Origin: an uncultured Ruminococcus sp.
GTDB lineage: Bacteria > Bacillota > Clostridia > Oscillospirales > Ruminococcaceae
Assembly: GCA_937942105.1 (NCBI GenBank)
Contig: CALDFS010000320.1
Coordinates: 1 to 5,166 of the forward strand
Direction of reading: 5' to 3'
Length of the DNA: 5,166 bases
In this document: piece after piece, positions 1 to 5,166 of the stretch
Numbering within the stretch: the first letter of the stretch is position 1
How the letters are laid out: each line of letters starts with the position of its first letter
Made by a program: the position numbers and the translations under genes
Notes under the pieces: model-generated
Told to the model about the DNA's origin: nothing
Seen by the model: the letters and a program-made list of their open reading frames with translations, nothing else
Databases searched by the model: none

Positions 1-333
1 CGACAAAACGTACTTGGTAAGGAGCACCTGAGCGGCTATAATGCTGTATTCGTTGAACAGCTTGTCATACATATTCATCAGCTCGCACTGACCAACCGCC
101 GCGCACGCCTGCTTTGTGGGAGTGTCCTTCGGTCTTTCCTTCAAGCCAAGCCTTGCCGCGCCCAAGCCTATAGCGCCGGAGGAAACCAGCGCAATCTCAT
201 AACCGGAGTTCTTGATATCCGATATCACCTTCACCAGCTCCTCAACCAGCCTTATATTAAGCTGCCCCGAGGCATGGGTGAGGGTAGAGGTTCCCACCTT
301 TATAACAACTCTTTTTATTCCGGATGTATTCAT
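1..333 (-). CDS. proB: Glutamate 5-kinase (gamma-glutamyl kinase), N-terminal 111 residues, cut by the left window edge
   Basis: ProB phosphorylates L-glutamate to gamma-glutamyl phosphate, the first step of proline synthesis, in the cytoplasm. Translating the minus strand from the ATG at 333-331 gives an open frame to the window edge. It shows the amino-acid-kinase features of this family: IKRVVIKVGTSTLT at residues 6-19 (phosphate-binding K12 and GTS), VSSGAIGLG at 50-58, and KQACAAVGQ at 74-82, followed by a segment ending AAQVLLT near 100-106, typical of glutamate 5-kinases. The start is supported by an AAAGGAT ribosome site about ten bases upstream. It lies 32 bases after the stop of the dehydrogenase gene with no terminator between, so it is probably the third gene of that operon. 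The catalytic second half, any PUA domain and a possible proA lie outside the window. The family call is firm. Confidence 0.93.
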   Translation of the reverse strand, partial: MNTSGIKRVVIKVGTSTLTHASGQLNIRLVEELVKVISDIKNSGYEIALVSSGAIGLGAARLGLKERPKDTPTKQACAAVGQCELMNMYDKLFNEYSIIAAQVLLTKYVLS

Positions 334-365
334 CTATATAATATCCTTTCAAGCAAATATAACCG

Positions 366-1322
366 TCACTTTGCAACATTGTTGATAGGCTTGCCATCAA
401 TGAACGCCTGAACATTATCTCTTACCAAGCCTATAAGCCGCTTTCTTGTTTCAAGCGGAGCCCATGCTATATGCGGGGTAAAGTAACAGTTTCTGGCAGT
501 TCTCAGCGGACAATCCATATCCATCGGTTCCTTTGTAAGAACGTCCACACCCGCCGCCGCAATCATGTCGCTGTTTAACGCCGAAGCAAGGTCGTGCTCA
601 TTTATCACGCCCCCGCGTGAGGTGTTGATAAGTATTGCGCTCTTTTTCATCAAAGAAAGTGTGGAAGCGTTAATAAGCTCACGCGTGCCGTCATTCAAAG
701 GGCAGTGCAGGGTAACTACATCCGATTCCTTCAAAAGCTCCTCCAACGAGCATACCTTAATTCCGGAATCGTCCTGCGGGTATGTCCTTGTGCATACAAG
801 CACGTTCATATTGAACGCTCCTGCGATTCTTGCGACAGCCCTGCCGATAGAGCCATAGCCGATTATGCCTATAGTCTTTCCTGAAAGCTCGAACAGGGGA
901 ATGTTGAAGTAGGAAAACAGCTTGGAATAGCACCAGTCACCATCCTTAACCGTCTTATCGTAAGCTGCAACGCTTGAATAGTAGTGAAGTATCAAAGCGA
1001 AGGTGTGCTGTGCGACAGAATCGGTGGAATATCCGGGAACATTTGAAACAACTATTCCGCGCTCTTTTGCAGCTTGTATGTCTATATTATTATACCCGGT
1101 CGCAAAAACGCCGATATATTTTATTTCGGGACACTTTTCCATGACAGAGCGGGTGATTCTGCACTTGTTTGTAAGAACAATTGAAGCGTCTCCGATTCTT
1201 TCTGCTATGTTATCATCATCAGTAAAGCCGTATACCGTTGTATTCGCCAGCGAGGTTATGCTTTCAAGCGAAACATCCCCGCCGGTAACGGTATCGGCAT
1301 CCAGAATAACTGCCTTCATCAT
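366..1322 (-). CDS. D-2-hydroxyacid dehydrogenase (glycerate dehydrogenase/hydroxypyruvate reductase-like)
   Basis: A 318-residue cytoplasmic NAD(P)-dependent oxidoreductase, normal length for the family, that should interconvert a 2-keto acid and a D-2-hydroxy acid. Visible features are the N-terminal substrate domain with the VFATGYNNID loop (72-81), the Rossmann motif GYGSIG (155-160), and the family's catalytic triad: R236 in NTSRGG, E265 in VLTKEP, and H284 in TPHIAW. The His-Ile-Ala-Trp ending is common in glycerate dehydrogenase/hydroxypyruvate reductase relatives, but the substrate cannot be fixed from sequence. After the second beta strand the sequence reads CTRT (177-180) with no acidic residue, which hints at NADP(H) rather than NAD(H) (inference). 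Two consecutive ATGs begin the frame; the first overlaps the upstream stop as ATGA (4 bases), suggesting translational coupling, as the ribosome site is weak. It belongs to one operon with the membrane protein gene and proB. Confidence 0.93.
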   Translation of the reverse strand: MMKAVILDADTVTGGDVSLESITSLANTTVYGFTDDDNIAERIGDASIVLTNKCRITRSVMEKCPEIKYIGVFATGYNNIDIQAAKERGIVVSNVPGYSTDSVAQHTFALILHYYSSVAAYDKTVKDGDWCYSKLFSYFNIPLFELSGKTIGIIGYGSIGRAVARIAGAFNMNVLVCTRTYPQDDSGIKVCSLEELLKESDVVTLHCPLNDGTRELINASTLSLMKKSAILINTSRGGVINEHDLASALNSDMIAAAGVDVLTKEPMDMDCPLRTARNCYFTPHIAWAPLETRKRLIGLVRDNVQAFIDGKPINNVAK

Positions 1323-1774
1323 TTATCTATATCTTCATTGTCGAACGCCTGAGATATCATATCAGTTCCCTCGTCAGGCGCCAGCTTTGCACGTTCCGCC
1401 TTAACGGCTTTTGCAACATCGTCAAGATCATCCTCGCCAGCGGTATCAGCGGCGGCTTCTTCGGCTGCTTTTTCCGCCGCCTTCTTTGCTTTCAGCTCCT
1501 TTAAATCCTTCAGATATTCCTTGAATATCAGCGCCAGCAGTATAACTTCGAAAATGCCGATAACCGTGGCGGTTTTTTCGTCACCGTAGAACTGAAGTAT
1601 AAGAATCATATCAAAGGCAACCATCCAAAGGATGTCCTTTACCTTGCGGTATCTTAAATAAAGCAGAATAAATATAACTGTCAGCACCAGGCAGAGAACA
1701 ATATGAAAATTAAGCGGCAGGGGAGCGAATCTTTTCTGCATTCCCATATTTAAGCTGAACATAAGCGTCGGCAT
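1319..1774 (-). CDS. Small membrane protein of unknown function with a charged, Ala/Lys/Glu-rich C-terminal tail
   Basis: I do not recognise this 151-residue protein. It has three likely membrane segments, about residues 22-41, 47-62 and 68-84, the second and third joined by a short loop holding GDEK. A cytoplasm-type tail then follows: a lysine/glutamate/alanine helix (about 86-108), an acidic patch GEDDLDD (113-119), a second charged helix (121-131), and a polar end rich in D and E. There is no signal peptide and no catalytic motif. The start is placed at 1774 because GGAGGT sits 8 bases upstream; the frame stays open to an ATG at 1840, but that lies upstream of the predicted transcription start near 1805, so it cannot be used from this promoter. 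It is the first gene of the operon and its TGA overlaps the dehydrogenase start. A structural or scaffolding role is possible, but nothing in the sequence proves a function. Confidence 0.78.
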   Translation of the reverse strand: MPTLMFSLNMGMQKRFAPLPLNFHIVLCLVLTVIFILLYLRYRKVKDILWMVAFDMILILQFYGDEKTATVIGIFEVILLALIFKEYLKDLKELKAKKAAEKAAEEAAADTAGEDDLDDVAKAVKAERAKLAPDEGTDMISQAFDNEDIDK

Positions 1775-1781
1775 AATCAAG

Positions 1782-1787
1782 ACCTCC
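1782..1787 (-). promoter_or_regulatory. Ribosome binding site that fixes the membrane-protein start
   Basis: The minus strand reads GGAGGT followed by 8 bases and then ATG (1774-1772). This is a near-ideal Shine-Dalgarno site. It decides for the shorter 151-residue product over a 173-residue reading that starts at 1840. Confidence 0.85.
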
Positions 1788-1811
1788 AAAGAGTTAGGAT
1801 AATAATAAATT

Positions 1812-1840
1812 AGTATAGCATATTCGGGCGGAAATTGCAA
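1812..1840 (-). promoter_or_regulatory. Sigma-A promoter with extended -10, driving the membrane protein-dehydrogenase-proB operon
   Basis: On the minus strand the -35 box is TTGCAA (1840-1835) and the -10 box is TATACT (1817-1812), separated by exactly 17 bases. The -10 is preceded by TGC, making an extended -10. The expected start is near 1805, giving a leader of roughly 30 bases before the ATG at 1774. Only one base in each hexamer departs from consensus, so this is likely a strong promoter. Confidence 0.85.
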
Positions 1841-1847
1841 GTTTTAT

Positions 1848-1866
1848 TATAACGTATATTGTTATA
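1848..1866. promoter_or_regulatory. Inverted repeat upstream of the operon -35 box, possible regulator site
   Basis: TATAAC, seven bases, then GTTATA form perfect 6-base arms (1848-1853 and 1861-1866). The repeat lies 7 bases upstream of the -35 box of the minus-strand operon, a usual place for an activator. The region is A+T-rich, so a chance match is possible and no regulator family can be named. Confidence 0.3.
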
Positions 1867-1910
1867 TTTCACGAAACATTTGCTTTTTTCAGGATATCAA
1901 ATGCCAAGCC

Positions 1911-1989
1911 GGGGATTTGCATATGGAAAACCGATTTTTCTCTCGCCATAATCGGGAAAGTGCCATCAAATTCCCGCGCAGCAAATCCT
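1911..1989. other. Nested inverted repeats, candidate structured element
   Basis: Perfect 8-base arms GGATTTGC (1913-1920) and GCAAATCC (1981-1988) enclose two further perfect 6-base pairs: CCGATT/AATCGG (1931-1936 with 1950-1955) and CGGGAA/TTCCCG (1953-1958 with 1971-1976). The two inner hairpins share bases 1953-1955, so they exclude each other. The element lies upstream of the predicted ATPase promoter and of the opposite operon promoter, so neither predicted transcript contains it. It may be an untranscribed protein-binding region, a separate small RNA, or chance. Confidence 0.3.
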
Positions 1990-2011
1990 GCAACAATATA
2001 TTCAGAACCTA

Positions 2012-2040
2012 TTTACTTTTCGGACAAATCGTGCTATTAT
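2012..2040 (+). promoter_or_regulatory. Sigma-A promoter with extended -10, for the ABC ATPase gene
   Basis: The -35 box is TTTACT (2012-2017), the spacer is 17 bases, and the -10 box is TATTAT (2035-2040), preceded by TGC as an extended -10. The expected start near 2047 gives a leader of about 48 bases to the ATG at 2095. The -35 is a weaker match (4 of 6) than in the opposite promoter. Confidence 0.7.
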
Positions 2041-2051
2041 TTATAGGAAAA

Positions 2052-2066
2052 TTGCGGATATCGCAA
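2052..2066. promoter_or_regulatory. Palindrome in the ATPase leader, possible operator
   Basis: TTGCG and CGCAA form perfect 5-base arms around GATAT; removing one G would give a perfect 14-base palindrome. The site lies at about +6 to +20 from the predicted transcription start, where a bound repressor would block transcription. Its short arms mean it could be chance or only a weak RNA hairpin. Confidence 0.35.
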
Positions 2067-2094
2067 AGAATCTGCATGAAAGGAATGTTCATAA

Positions 2095-3195
2095 ATGAAG
2101 GTAACGCTGAAGGATCTGACCAAGATATTCCCCGGCAGGGGCAAAAAATCCAAGGATCAGGTAGTAGCAGTAAACGATTTCAATTTCGAGATACCAGACG
2201 GTAAGCTTGTAGGTCTGTTGGGACCATCCGGCTGCGGTAAAAGCACCACTCTTTATATGATATGCGGTCTTGAAAAGCCAACGAGCGGTCAGATTTTCTT
2301 CGGTGATGACGATGTTACCGCCATGCCCGCCGAGGATAGGGGCGTGGGTCTTGTCTTTCAGAACTACGCTTTGTACCCTCATATGACGGTCAAGCAGAAC
2401 ATAATGTTTCCACTGGGCAATCTAAAAGGCGAAGCAAAGCTTTCCAAGGAAGAGATGGAGCGAAGAGCCATAGAAGCTGCAAGCCTTGTTCAGATAGAAG
2501 GGCTTATGGAGCGCAAACCGAGTGAGCTTTCCGGCGGTCAGCAGCAGCGCGTTGCAATAGCGCGCGCGCTGGTAAAAATGCCGCGTGTGCTTTTGTTGGA
2601 TGAACCGCTTTCCAACCTTGATGCCCGCCTGCGTTTGCAGACCCGCGAAGAGATAAGAAGAATCCAGCGCGAAACAAAGATAACAACCGTATTCGTTACT
2701 CACGACCAAGAGGAGGCTATGAGTATTTCCGATGTTATCGTGGTAATGAAGCAGGGAACAGTCCAGCAGATAGATAAGCCCCAGTCGGTCTATGACGACC
2801 CTGTTAATCTGTTCGTTGCAAAATTCCTTGGAACCCCGGCAATCAACGTCTTTCACGGCGAGGTAAAGGGCGAAAGGCTTTACATAGGCGGCAAAAATGT
2901 GCTTGATGTCAAGTCCGCACCCGATGGCGATGTGTATATCGGCATCCGCCCGGAGGGATTTGTGCTTGACGAAAACGGCGCACTTGAATGTGACTTCAAC
3001 CGTCTTGACGTTATGGGCAGGGATATCAGCGTTATCTCCACCCATCTTGATTGCGAAAATGATGTTATCCGCTCGATAATCAGCTCCGAAAACAAGGTAA
3101 ACACCGAAGCCGATACCGTCCGTTTCAATTTAAAGCCCGCAAAGGTATTTCTTTTTGATAAAAAGACCGAAGAAAGAATCAGATTTGAATATTAA
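2095..3195 (+). CDS. Sugar ABC transporter ATP-binding protein, MalK/MsmX/UgpC type, without adjacent permease genes
   Basis: This 366-residue protein is the cytoplasmic ATPase that powers carbohydrate importers of the CUT1 class. In order it shows Walker A GPSGCGKST (43-51), the Q-loop with Q89 in VFQNYALYPHMTV, the signature LSGGQQQR (145-152), Walker B VLLLDE (165-170), the D-loop SNLD (173-176), and the switch histidine H203 in TVFVTHD. The C-terminal part (about 240-366) fits the TOBE-type regulatory domain of the MalK group. All catalytic residues are intact and the length matches MsmX and MalK. AGGAA ends 9 bases before the ATG. The gene is monocistronic: it has its own promoter and a hairpin directly after its stop, and no permease or sugar-binding protein lies in the window. 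Such isolated ATPases in Firmicutes (MsmX of Bacillus subtilis) serve several importers; that role here is inferred. The sugar cannot be told. Confidence 0.95.
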   Translation: MKVTLKDLTKIFPGRGKKSKDQVVAVNDFNFEIPDGKLVGLLGPSGCGKSTTLYMICGLEKPTSGQIFFGDDDVTAMPAEDRGVGLVFQNYALYPHMTVKQNIMFPLGNLKGEAKLSKEEMERRAIEAASLVQIEGLMERKPSELSGGQQQRVAIARALVKMPRVLLLDEPLSNLDARLRLQTREEIRRIQRETKITTVFVTHDQEEAMSISDVIVVMKQGTVQQIDKPQSVYDDPVNLFVAKFLGTPAINVFHGEVKGERLYIGGKNVLDVKSAPDGDVYIGIRPEGFVLDENGALECDFNRLDVMGRDISVISTHLDCENDVIRSIISSENKVNTEADTVRFNLKPAKVFLFDKKTEERIRFEY

Positions 3196-3198
3196 AAT

Positions 3199-3240
3199 AA
3201 TCCGGCTGTATCTGAAAATACCAGATATCGCCGGATTTTT
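3199..3240. terminator. Rho-independent terminator, probably shared by the convergent ATPase gene and galT
   Basis: AATCCGGC (3199-3206) pairs with GCCGGATT (3230-3237). After a two-base internal step (one mismatch, one G-U), TATCTG (3209-3214) pairs with CAGATA (3222-3227) around a 7-base loop. The plus strand ends in TTTTT, and the minus strand continues ATTATTTTAA after the same stem. It begins 3 bases after the ATPase stop and ends 4 bases before the galT stop, so it can serve both directions. Confidence 0.9.
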
Positions 3241-3244
3241 ATAT

Positions 3245-4747
3245 TCATTGCCATCCGCCAATGAAGTCGATAAATCTTGCAAACGCTGCCGTGCCTTCTT
3301 TATCACGCTTAAATACGCCACAATCGGTAAGAACCTGCTCAAAAACTCTGCCAAGCTCAAGCCGGATTATATCATCCGCGCTCTCCGCGCTGAATTCAGG
3401 ATGATTCTTAATAATCTCCTCCGCCCAAGCAGCGTGTGCGGCGAGGGACGGTTCTTCAGCGATATCCTCCCCGGCGATAAGCTTCTTCTTTAGAAGCGCC
3501 ATCTCCTTTGAAAGCCTTGCCGGAAGCACTGCAAGTCCCATAACCTCAATCAGCCCGATATTCTCCTTCTTTATATGGTGGAGTGAAGGATTTGGATGGA
3601 AGATTCCAAGCGGTCTTTCCTCGGTGGTGCGGTTGTTTCTAAGAACAAGGTCACATTCATATTTGCCGTCTGATATCCTTGCAATCGGTGTAATGGTGTT
3701 GTGCGGGACATCTTTAGTATGTGAAAAAATTCCAACGCTTTCATCACTGTATTCCCGCCAAGCGCTCAGGATATGCGTACATGCCTCTGCAAGCTGCTCC
3801 CTGTTTTCACTGCGAAGCCTGATAACAGACATTGGCCATTTAACTGTTCCGGCTGTTACATTCGGGAACTGCGGAAGACTGAATTCTTTTTCGATTTCCG
3901 CTTTCTCCATTGCGAACACGTATCTTCCGCCCTGAAAATGCTCATGGGTCAGAATCGATCCGCCAACGATCGGAAGGTCGGCATTAGAGCCGAAGAAGTA
4001 GTGTGGAAGCTGACTTACAGCGTCAAACAGCTTTATAAACGCCGAGCGGTCAATGGCCATGGGTGTGTGAAGTCTGTTGAAAAGTATGCAGTGCTCGTTA
4101 TAGTAGCCATATGGCGAATACTGAAGCTGCCATTGCTCATTGTTAAGAACCATATCAACAGGGCGAAGATTCTGCCTTGCAGGGTGCGAAAGACTTCCGG
4201 CAAAGCCCGCGTTTTCGGGGCAGAGCTGGCACTGCGGATATTTTACCTCGCTGCTTGTGCGCGCGGCGGCAATATCACGCGGGTCCTTTTCCGGCTTGGA
4301 AAGGTTTATGGTAACGTCCAAATCACCGTATTCGCTTTTGTAGACCCATTTCATGTCCTTAGCGATTCGCCCCGCACGGACATAGTTGAGCTGCTTGCTG
4401 AAACCGTAATACCAATCCGTTGCTTCGGCAGGGGAATTCGCGTATTTTTCGCGGAAGACGCCGTTTACCTCACGCGGCATCGGAGTCAGCGCACCCATGA
4501 TTTTGGTATCAAAAAGGTCACGGCTGGCGTTGGTGTTCTGAATGATGCACCTTTCAGCGGCGTCGTCCACCATATCATTCAGTATATCATCGATTTTTCG
4601 GGATGATGTTACTTCCGTGTCTTCCCAGGCGTAAATCTGCATAATATCCATCAAAGCATTGCGGACAACGTATTCATCTTCTTTTTCTATAAGATGGCAG
4701 TTAAAACCGTATTCAATAAGCTCAGAAATCAGCAAGGCAGTACTCAT
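3245..4747 (-). CDS. galT: UDP-glucose--hexose-1-phosphate uridylyltransferase, class II (Firmicutes type)
   Basis: GalT moves the uridylyl group between UDP-glucose and galactose-1-phosphate, giving glucose-1-phosphate and UDP-galactose in the cytoplasmic Leloir pathway. The 500-residue length and the signature from DLPIVGGSIL into THEHFQGG (257-274) place it in class II, which differs from the shorter E. coli-type enzyme. H268 and H270 correspond to the family's His-X-His active site, where one histidine carries the UMP intermediate. YPQCQLCPENAGF (170-182) holds a CxxC pair, and FHPNPSLHHIKKENIGLIEV (383-402) is a typical class II block. The N-terminus (ISELIEYGFNCHLI) fits the family, and a stop lies just upstream in frame, so the ATG at 4747 is the first possible start; the ribosome site is weak (GTGAT). 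No galK or galE lies in the window. The gene has its own promoter and ends at the shared terminator. Confidence 0.96.
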   Translation of the reverse strand: MSTALLISELIEYGFNCHLIEKEDEYVVRNALMDIMQIYAWEDTEVTSSRKIDDILNDMVDDAAERCIIQNTNASRDLFDTKIMGALTPMPREVNGVFREKYANSPAEATDWYYGFSKQLNYVRAGRIAKDMKWVYKSEYGDLDVTINLSKPEKDPRDIAAARTSSEVKYPQCQLCPENAGFAGSLSHPARQNLRPVDMVLNNEQWQLQYSPYGYYNEHCILFNRLHTPMAIDRSAFIKLFDAVSQLPHYFFGSNADLPIVGGSILTHEHFQGGRYVFAMEKAEIEKEFSLPQFPNVTAGTVKWPMSVIRLRSENREQLAEACTHILSAWREYSDESVGIFSHTKDVPHNTITPIARISDGKYECDLVLRNNRTTEERPLGIFHPNPSLHHIKKENIGLIEVMGLAVLPARLSKEMALLKKKLIAGEDIAEEPSLAAHAAWAEEIIKNHPEFSAESADDIIRLELGRVFEQVLTDCGVFKRDKEGTAAFARFIDFIGGWQ

Positions 4748-4802
4748 AATTACATCACACTCTCATTTCATATTTTTATATGATAATATCGTATTCCATA
4801 TG

Positions 4803-4831
4803 ATTATACGACAAAAGCCTGAAAATGTAAA
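4803..4831 (-). promoter_or_regulatory. Sigma-A promoter for galT
   Basis: On the minus strand, TTTACA (4831-4826) and TATAAT (4808-4803) are separated by exactly 17 bases. The -10 is a perfect consensus and the -35 differs by one base. The expected start near 4796 leaves an A+T-rich leader of about 49 bases, which includes a weak CATAT/ATATG hairpin at 4769-4782. Confidence 0.88.
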
Positions 4832-4842
4832 GCGTTTTTGCA
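4826..4842. promoter_or_regulatory. Near-palindrome overlapping the galT -35 box, candidate operator
   Basis: TGTAAA-GCGTT-TTTGCA is a 17-base inverted repeat with one arm mismatch. Its left half is the galT -35 box itself, so a bound protein would compete with RNA polymerase. The TGnAAA...CG...TTnCA character recalls operators of the LacI/GalR/CcpA family, but the spacing is longer than the usual 14-16-base consensus, so it is not a clean cre or GalR site. Confidence 0.4.
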
Positions 4843-4881
4843 CATAAACATTTTAAACAGCGGTGCAGAATGAATTTAATT

Positions 4882-5166
4882 TTACTGCACACTTACTTCT
4901 CCCGCCAGGACCTTTTTATAGTCCTCATAGTTGGCTTTAAGAAGGGCAGGGGTGTCAAGCTCATAGGGGCATTTTGCCTTGCACTGACCGCAGTTAATGC
5001 AGTCCTCAATCTTTTTCATGTTATTCTGCCACTGTTCCGATAGCCACGCCTTAGAAGGCGCGCGCCGCAGCATAAGCGACATTCTGGCGCAGTTGTTTAT
5101 CTCAATCCCCATCGGGCATGGCATACAGTATCCGCAGCCGCGGCAGAAGCTGCCTGACAGCAGTTT
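4882..5166 (-). CDS. C-terminal end of an iron-sulfur protein, probably an aldo/keto reductase (COG1453-like); cut by the right window edge
   Basis: The frame is open from the right edge to the TAA at 4884-4882, giving 94 residues of a C-terminus. The fragment starts KLLSGSFCRGCGYCMPCP and contains two cluster motifs: C8-x2-C11-x2-C14-x2-C17-P and C56-x2-C59-x2-C62-x3-C66-P, which together can hold two [4Fe-4S] clusters as in bacterial ferredoxins. The CRGCGYCMPCP form followed by a helical stretch and a second CINCGQCKAKCP is typical of the ferredoxin tail of iron-sulfur aldo/keto reductases, predicted electron-accepting oxidoreductases. The TIM-barrel part would lie outside the window, so the name rests on the tail alone; another ferredoxin-tailed oxidoreductase is possible. 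The ATG at 5124 is an internal methionine: coding similarity clearly continues upstream of it. It lies upstream of galT on the same strand with no clear terminator between. Confidence 0.8.
   Translation of the reverse strand, partial: KLLSGSFCRGCGYCMPCPMGIEINNCARMSLMLRRAPSKAWLSEQWQNNMKKIEDCINCGQCKAKCPYELDTPALLKANYEDYKKVLAGEVSVQ

Larger units (their letters stand above)
1775..2094. other. Divergent intergenic region, 320 bases, no convincing gene
   Basis: This stretch lies between the start of the minus-strand operon and the start of the ABC ATPase gene. It holds both promoters, an inverted repeat beside the operon promoter, a nested set of inverted repeats at 1911-1989, and a small palindrome in the ATPase leader, each listed separately. 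A plus-strand open frame from about 1917 runs out of frame into the ATPase gene and is not credible. No known riboswitch or tRNA could be recognised by eye. Confidence 0.8.

Noticed and set aside
1775..1840. Longer 173-residue start for the membrane protein at 1840
   Set aside because: The extra 22 codons cover the -10 box and leader of the operon promoter, while an ideal ribosome site precedes the ATG at 1774.
1931..1955. Minus-strand terminator formed by CCGATT/AATCGG followed by TTTT
   Set aside because: The 6-base stem has a 13-base loop and there is no upstream minus-strand gene or clear promoter for it to terminate.
1917..2204. Plus-strand open frame of 95 codons crossing the ATPase promoter and start
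   Set aside because: It begins upstream of the predicted ATPase promoter, spans the promoter and leader, and overlaps over 100 bases of the ATPase gene in another frame; the composition is not protein-like.
2422..3045. Minus-strand open frame of 207 codons opposite the ABC ATPase gene
   Set aside because: It is fully antisense to an intact conserved ATPase and shows no family features.
3773..4606. Plus-strand open frame of 277 codons lying opposite galT
   Set aside because: It is antisense to a clearly conserved galT, has no recognisable domain and no clear ribosome site, and its amino-acid make-up looks like a reverse-strand shadow.
4769..4805. Repeated TCATAT-type words in the galT leader
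   Set aside because: Short A+T-rich words in an A+T-rich leader are expected by chance.
4826..4842. A classical catabolite-responsive (cre) site for CcpA at galT
   Set aside because: The core resembles cre, but with the arms aligned the spacing is longer than the 14-base consensus; kept only as a generic candidate operator.
4863..4890. GTGCAG/CTGCAC inverted repeat around the stop of the iron-sulfur protein gene as a terminator
   Set aside because: The stem is only 6 bases with a 16-base loop and no T-run follows on the minus strand. Read-through toward galT therefore cannot be excluded.

Overview
The window looks like a chromosomal housekeeping and carbohydrate-metabolism region of a Gram-positive anaerobe, most likely a Clostridia member of the Ruminococcus/Oscillospirales kind. 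Three things point there: a class II (Firmicutes-type) galactose-1-phosphate uridylyltransferase, a Firmicutes-style stand-alone sugar-importer ATPase, and A+T-rich intergenic regions with near-consensus sigma-A promoters around moderate-GC genes. The genus is an inference and is not proved by the sequence. No phage, IS element, CRISPR array, tRNA or rRNA was seen.

Layout from left to right. (1) Bases 1-1774 carry a minus-strand operon that runs off the left edge. It starts with a small unrecognised membrane protein (1774-1319), overlaps by 4 bases a D-2-hydroxyacid dehydrogenase (1322-366), and after a 32-base gap continues into the N-terminal 111 residues of glutamate 5-kinase, ProB (333-1). 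A strong extended -10 promoter (1812-1840) drives it. (2) Bases 1775-2094 are a divergent intergenic region with the operon promoter, a plus-strand promoter (2012-2040), several inverted repeats and no convincing gene. (3) Bases 2095-3195 encode a MalK/MsmX/UgpC-type sugar ABC ATPase on the plus strand, with no permease or binding protein beside it. (4) A large hairpin at 3199-3240 separates it from the convergent galT (4747-3245, minus) and probably ends transcription from both sides. (5) galT has its own near-consensus promoter (4803-4831) whose -35 box lies inside a near-palindrome that could be an operator. (6) At the right edge, minus strand, is the C-terminal 94 residues of a protein ending in a two-cluster ferredoxin domain, best read as an iron-sulfur aldo/keto reductase (COG1453-like).

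Together: galT (Leloir galactose use) and the sugar-importer ATPase suggest sugar uptake and catabolism, while the left operon joins proline biosynthesis (ProB) to a 2-hydroxyacid/2-ketoacid oxidoreductase and an unknown membrane protein. I see no clear previously undescribed multi-gene system. The points most worth a second look are the unknown membrane protein at the head of the proB operon, the nested inverted repeats at 1911-1989, and the palindromes placed at the ATPase and galT promoters.
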